Source: an uncultured Clostridia bacterium (GTDB lineage: Bacteria > Bacillota > Clostridia > TANB77 > CAG-508). Taken from it: a stretch of DNA of 17,816 nucleotides. The notes below the pieces were generated by a model. It saw only the letters and a list, made by a program, of their open reading frames with translations, made no database searches and was not told the origin of the DNA. The stretch spans positions 1 to 17,816 of the forward strand of contig CASTFX010000010.1 of the NCBI GenBank assembly GCA_949448405.1. Reading direction: 5' to 3'. The first letter of the stretch is position 1, and every line of letters begins with the position of its first letter. The position numbers and the translations under genes are program-made. Below are positions 15,247-17,816 of the stretch, one piece after another.

Positions 15247-15927
15247 ATGTTAACAACATTTTTAAGATCAATTTTTCTTTATATAATTATATTAATAGTA
15301 ATGAGATTAATGGGAAAAAGAGAAATAGGACAACTTCAACCATTTGAGCTAGTTATATCAATTTTGATAGCAGACCTTGCATCAATTCCAATGACAGAAA
15401 GTGGAATACCAATACAAAATGGAATAATACCAATTTTAGGACTTTTAGTCATGCACTTATTAATATCTGCACTTAATATGAAAAGTATACGAGCAAGAGA
15501 AATAATATGTGGGAAGCCACGAATACTTATATATAGAGGAAAAATAGACGAAAAAGCACTTGTAAAGGAAAGATTTACTATAAATGAATTAGAAGAAAGA
15601 CTAAGAGGAAATAATATAAGTTCTCTAGGAGATGTAGAATATGCGATACTCGAAACAAGTGGAGGACTTACAGTAATACCAAAACCAAATAAGAGAAATA
15701 CTATTCCAGAAGACTTTGGAATAGAGCCAGAATATGAAGGAATACCATACGACTTAGTAATAGATGGTGTAATAATGGAAGATAATTTAAAAGCAATAGG
15801 AAAAAACTATACATGGCTAAAAAATGAAGTATCAAAATTTGGTATAAATCCTAAGCAAGCATTAATTGTAACTATAGATGGAAAAGGACAAATATTTTGC
15901 CAAACAAAAGCAAAATTTCAAAAATAA
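15247..15927 (+). CDS. DUF421 (YetF/YrbG-like) membrane protein, 226 aa
   Basis: Residues 1-80 hold three hydrophobic segments, the second starting after MRLMGKREIGQLQPFELVIS, the family signature. The cytoplasmic domain includes KPRILIYRGKIDEKAL, then two-layer repeats with SLGDVEYAILETSGGLTVIPKP. B. subtilis relatives include YetF and YrbG; the related 2Duf protein affects spore heat and membrane resistance. The molecular function is not established. ATG 15247 follows AAAGGTG. A DUF4363 gene begins 19 bases on, a pairing common in Clostridia. Confidence 0.9.
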   Translation: MLTTFLRSIFLYIIILIVMRLMGKREIGQLQPFELVISILIADLASIPMTESGIPIQNGIIPILGLLVMHLLISALNMKSIRAREIICGKPRILIYRGKIDEKALVKERFTINELEERLRGNNISSLGDVEYAILETSGGLTVIPKPNKRNTIPEDFGIEPEYEGIPYDLVIDGVIMEDNLKAIGKNYTWLKNEVSKFGINPKQALIVTIDGKGQIFCQTKAKFQK

Positions 15928-15945
15928 AAGTTAGGAGTATATATA

Positions 15946-16329
15946 ATGAAAAGAGAAATGATTATATGTATTGTTATTATTGTTTTTATTGTGATTTTAG
16001 ATATAATTACTCAAAACAACACCTATAAAACAATGGACGAAATTACCACAAGCCTAAATACTGTAAGACATAGTCTTGAGATACAAGATGATACAGCATT
16101 ATCTAAAAATATGGAAAGTATAATAAATAATTGGAAAGAAAAAAGTGATATACTTAGTTTTTATGTCGAACATGATGAATTAGAAAAAGTAGGAATGTAT
16201 CTACAAGAAATAGATAGTAATATTGAAACAAAAGAATATAACATAGCCATCCAGTCATTAGATACATGTAATTTCATAATAGAACATATAAAAGATAAAT
16301 ACAAAGTATCACTTAAAAATATATTTTAA
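15946..16329 (+). CDS. DUF4363 protein, 127 aa
   Basis: A single N-terminal membrane segment (about residues 4-21) is followed by a helical extracytoplasmic domain of about 100 residues. The layout, length and position directly after a DUF421 gene fit DUF4363, a clostridial family of unknown function. ATG 15946 follows TTAGGAG (15930-15936). The two genes are almost certainly cotranscribed. Confidence 0.72.
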   Translation: MKREMIICIVIIVFIVILDIITQNNTYKTMDEITTSLNTVRHSLEIQDDTALSKNMESIINNWKEKSDILSFYVEHDELEKVGMYLQEIDSNIETKEYNIAIQSLDTCNFIIEHIKDKYKVSLKNIF

Positions 16330-16440
16330 CTAATGAAACAAAAATATAATTAAAATATCTTGCAAAATATCATCATAAATGATAAAATGAAATAAATTAT
16401 ACGGACAAATATGTAATAAATGCACATTTGCCATGAAAAA

Positions 16441-16488
16441 CGTAGGGGCTTGTAGGGGCGTGCATTGCACGTCCGTGCACGTCTGTAC
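16441..16488 (+). repeat. GTAGGGGCG-type dispersed repeat, left copy
   Basis: The stretch contains GTAGGGGCTT followed by GTAGGGGCG and an imperfect palindrome around CGTGCA-T-TGCACG, then CCGTGCACGTC. It is GC-rich within an AT-rich gap (16330-16524) that otherwise holds only the RBS AAGGAGG (16513-16519) of the prepilin gene. A closely related copy in the same orientation lies at 17771-17816. Confidence 0.8.
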
Positions 16489-16524
16489 CAAACAATTTAA
16501 AAATAAAAAACCAAGGAGGAAAAA

Positions 16525-17679
16525 ATGAAGAAAAGTCAAAACCAAAGAAACGACAAAGGTATCACACTTGTTGCACTAATAATCACTATTATCATCTTAG
16601 TAATACTTGCAGCAGTATCAATATCAGCAGTGTATAATTCTAAGATAGTAGATTATGCAGTAAATGGAGCAACAGGCTATGCAGGAGAAGCAGTAAAAGA
16701 AAATGAGATAATGAGTGGAACAGAAAGCTTAATAGACAGCACAGTAAAGAAAATAGAAGATATACTAGGAGGAAAGACACCACCACAAGAAGAATCACTA
16801 GGGGAACAATTTAAAGACAAAATAGGAGCATATGTTGACTATAAACCAGCAGACACAAATCCAACAACATATAGCACAACGCAAGATGGAGCAGAGAGAA
16901 GTGGAAATGGGACAGCTCAAACAATATCAAAAAATACAGGCTTAAAATGGAGAATAATGAATGCAGAAGGAAATAAATTAACACTAGTATCAGAAACAAT
17001 ACCATCAACAAATTTAACATTAAGAGGAGCAGATGGATATAATAACGGAGTAAAGTTATTAGATGATGCATGTAACGCATTATATAAAAATAGTAGTGTA
17101 GGAGCGACAGGAAGAAATGCAAAGGTAGAAGATATAAATGGACTAATGGGAGTAACGCCATCAACTGCGCTAAATAGCGATTATGGAAATGAGTATACAC
17201 CAAGTAATAAATGGTATCCAAGAATATTCCAGTATGAGACATGGGGAAGCATAAATGGAAGTTATACAGGAAGCTTAGGATTTTCAGAGCAAAGTAACTG
17301 GTATAGCGGAAACACACAAGCAAGTACACTAAAAGGAAAATGGTCATACTACACCTACACACTAAGCAATTACAAAGGGGTAAGTACAATACAGCATGCC
17401 CTAGCGACAGGGCAACCAAACAGCACAGGGGCAACCTCGCACACTACGTATTGGCTCGCTTCGCGCTGCGTCTATTATAACTATAACAATTTCTATTTCA
17501 GGATGTTCTATGCGGGCAGCGGAGCCGTGCACGCCGACGATTTGTATCACTCTTACGATAACACTTACTATCCTAGCTTTGCGGTGCGTCCCGTAATCGA
17601 AATTGACTTATTAAAAGCTAATATAGGAGAAACAGGAACAGGAGAAAGTACAGACCCATACAGCATAGCTGTAAGATAA
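16525..17679 (+). CDS. Prepilin-like protein with a C-terminal retroelement-type variable domain, 384 aa
   Basis: ATG 16525 follows AAGGAGG. The N-terminus is a type IV prepilin-like signal: a basic leader ending in Lys-Gly12, then ITLVALIITIIILVILA; the usual Glu at +5 is Ala, as in many clostridial proteins of this kind. Residues about 30-100 are helical and polar; about 125-300 form a domain ending in YWLASRC. Residues 313-360 resemble C-type-lectin/FISUMP-like variable domains that end in FAVRPVIEI. Codon use changes sharply there: 33 of the 40 codons from residue 313 to 352 end in T or C, while the rest of the gene favours A-ending codons. That is what A-directed mutagenesis of AAY codons in a diversity-generating retroelement leaves behind. 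The protein is probably surface-displayed and ligand-binding; no reverse transcriptase or template repeat lies in the window. Confidence 0.85.
   Translation: MKKSQNQRNDKGITLVALIITIIILVILAAVSISAVYNSKIVDYAVNGATGYAGEAVKENEIMSGTESLIDSTVKKIEDILGGKTPPQEESLGEQFKDKIGAYVDYKPADTNPTTYSTTQDGAERSGNGTAQTISKNTGLKWRIMNAEGNKLTLVSETIPSTNLTLRGADGYNNGVKLLDDACNALYKNSSVGATGRNAKVEDINGLMGVTPSTALNSDYGNEYTPSNKWYPRIFQYETWGSINGSYTGSLGFSEQSNWYSGNTQASTLKGKWSYYTYTLSNYKGVSTIQHALATGQPNSTGATSHTTYWLASRCVYYNYNNFYFRMFYAGSGAVHADDLYHSYDNTYYPSFAVRPVIEIDLLKANIGETGTGESTDPYSIAVR
17435..17602 (+). other. Probable diversity-generating retroelement variable region (VR)
   Basis: The 3' part of the prepilin-like gene is abruptly GC-richer than the rest, with runs of NNY codons such as TAT TAT AAC TAT AAC AAT, and a conserved-looking end (TTTGCGGTGCGTCCCGTAATC) suited to an initiation-of-homing site. 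It encodes the ligand-facing end of a C-type-lectin-like fold. Boundaries are approximate. Confirmation needs the matching template repeat, where variable positions should be adenines. Confidence 0.7.
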
Positions 17680-17719
17680 AGCAGAAAGATATATAATTTT
17701 ATACAAACACCAAATCATT

Positions 17720-17735
17720 CGTAGGGGCATGCATT
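17720..17735 (+). repeat. Partial GTAGGGGC repeat
   Basis: CGTAGGGGCATGCATTA matches the first half of the repeat at 16451 (GTAGGGGCGTGCATT) but lacks the second arm. It lies 40 bases after the prepilin stop codon. Confidence 0.6.
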
Positions 17736-17770
17736 ACTCAACTACAAACATATTCGCAATAAAAACAATT

Positions 17771-17816
17771 GTAGGGACTCGTAGGGGCGACCATTGGTCG
17801 TCCGTGCACGTCCGAA
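17771..17816 (+). repeat. GTAGGGGCG-type dispersed repeat, right copy (runs off the window)
   Basis: GTAGGGACTC then GTAGGGGCGACCATTGGTCG and CCGTGCACGTCC show the same order as the left copy: a GTAGGG half, a GTAGGGGCG palindrome (here CGACCATTGGTCG), then CCGTGCACGTC. The two copies bracket the prepilin-like gene as direct repeats. Confidence 0.8.

Noticed and set aside
16811..17434. A 207-codon minus-strand open frame opposite the prepilin gene, and similar antisense frames elsewhere.
   Set aside because: Leucine-rich, low-complexity translations opposite A-rich genes, without ribosome binding sites or recognisable motifs; they are shadows of the real genes.
16441..17816. GTAGGGGCG repeats as a CRISPR array.
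   Set aside because: Only two full copies and a partial one, over a kilobase apart, with no spacer periodicity or cas genes.
17680..17816. A retroelement template repeat downstream of the variable region.
   Set aside because: The remaining 137 bases contain only the GTAGGGGC repeats and AT-rich sequence, with no similarity to 17435-17602.

Overview
The window is AT-rich (roughly 30% GC by eye) and looks chromosomal, from an anaerobic Clostridia-like Firmicute. The grounds are AGA/GGA/ATA-dominated codon use, strong AGGAGG-type ribosome binding sites, a flavodiiron/desulfoferrodoxin pair, a sortase, a DUF421-DUF4363 pair, and clostridial gene order (ruvB with queH; polA with a lytic transglycosylase). 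No species is assigned.

Layout. 1-8044 (+) reads as one operon-like run: the end of ruvB, two large multi-pass membrane proteins that resemble GT-C glycosyltransferases, queH, an unknown 638-residue protein with a possible cysteine-hydrolase C-terminus, a flavodiiron protein and desulfoferrodoxin, closed by a terminator. 8100-11949 (+) holds polA, a lytic transglycosylase and yqeK. A sortase with its own promoter follows, then a NiCo-type riboswitch with a terminator in front of a cation-diffusion-facilitator exporter. On the minus strand are a compositionally foreign 95-residue ORF, rpsT (S20) and a small holin-like membrane protein. The right end (+) holds DUF421 and DUF4363 genes and a prepilin-like protein whose C-terminus looks like the variable region of a diversity-generating retroelement, flanked by GTAGGGGCG repeats.

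Main observation. Four genes (ruvB, the first membrane protein, polA, yqeK) appear broken into pieces in different frames. All eight breaks have the same form: an in-frame CGG codon followed by A, after which the correct protein resumes in the +1 frame with GGA. Reading the four bases CGGA as one glycine restores full-length, correctly aligned proteins in every case (900-residue PolA, 189-residue YqeK, intact RuvB winged helix, 510-residue membrane protein). By hand scan, no other gene of native composition has an in-frame CGG. The single CGG that must be sense (Arg, followed by G) lies in the foreign-looking 95-residue gene. This suggests genome-wide +1 frameshifting or four-base decoding at CGG-A, by a route that cannot be seen from this window.

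Secondary observations are the probable retroelement-diversified pilin-like protein, a compact NiCo-like riboswitch, and the foreign-looking small gene with its own promoter, RBS and terminator.
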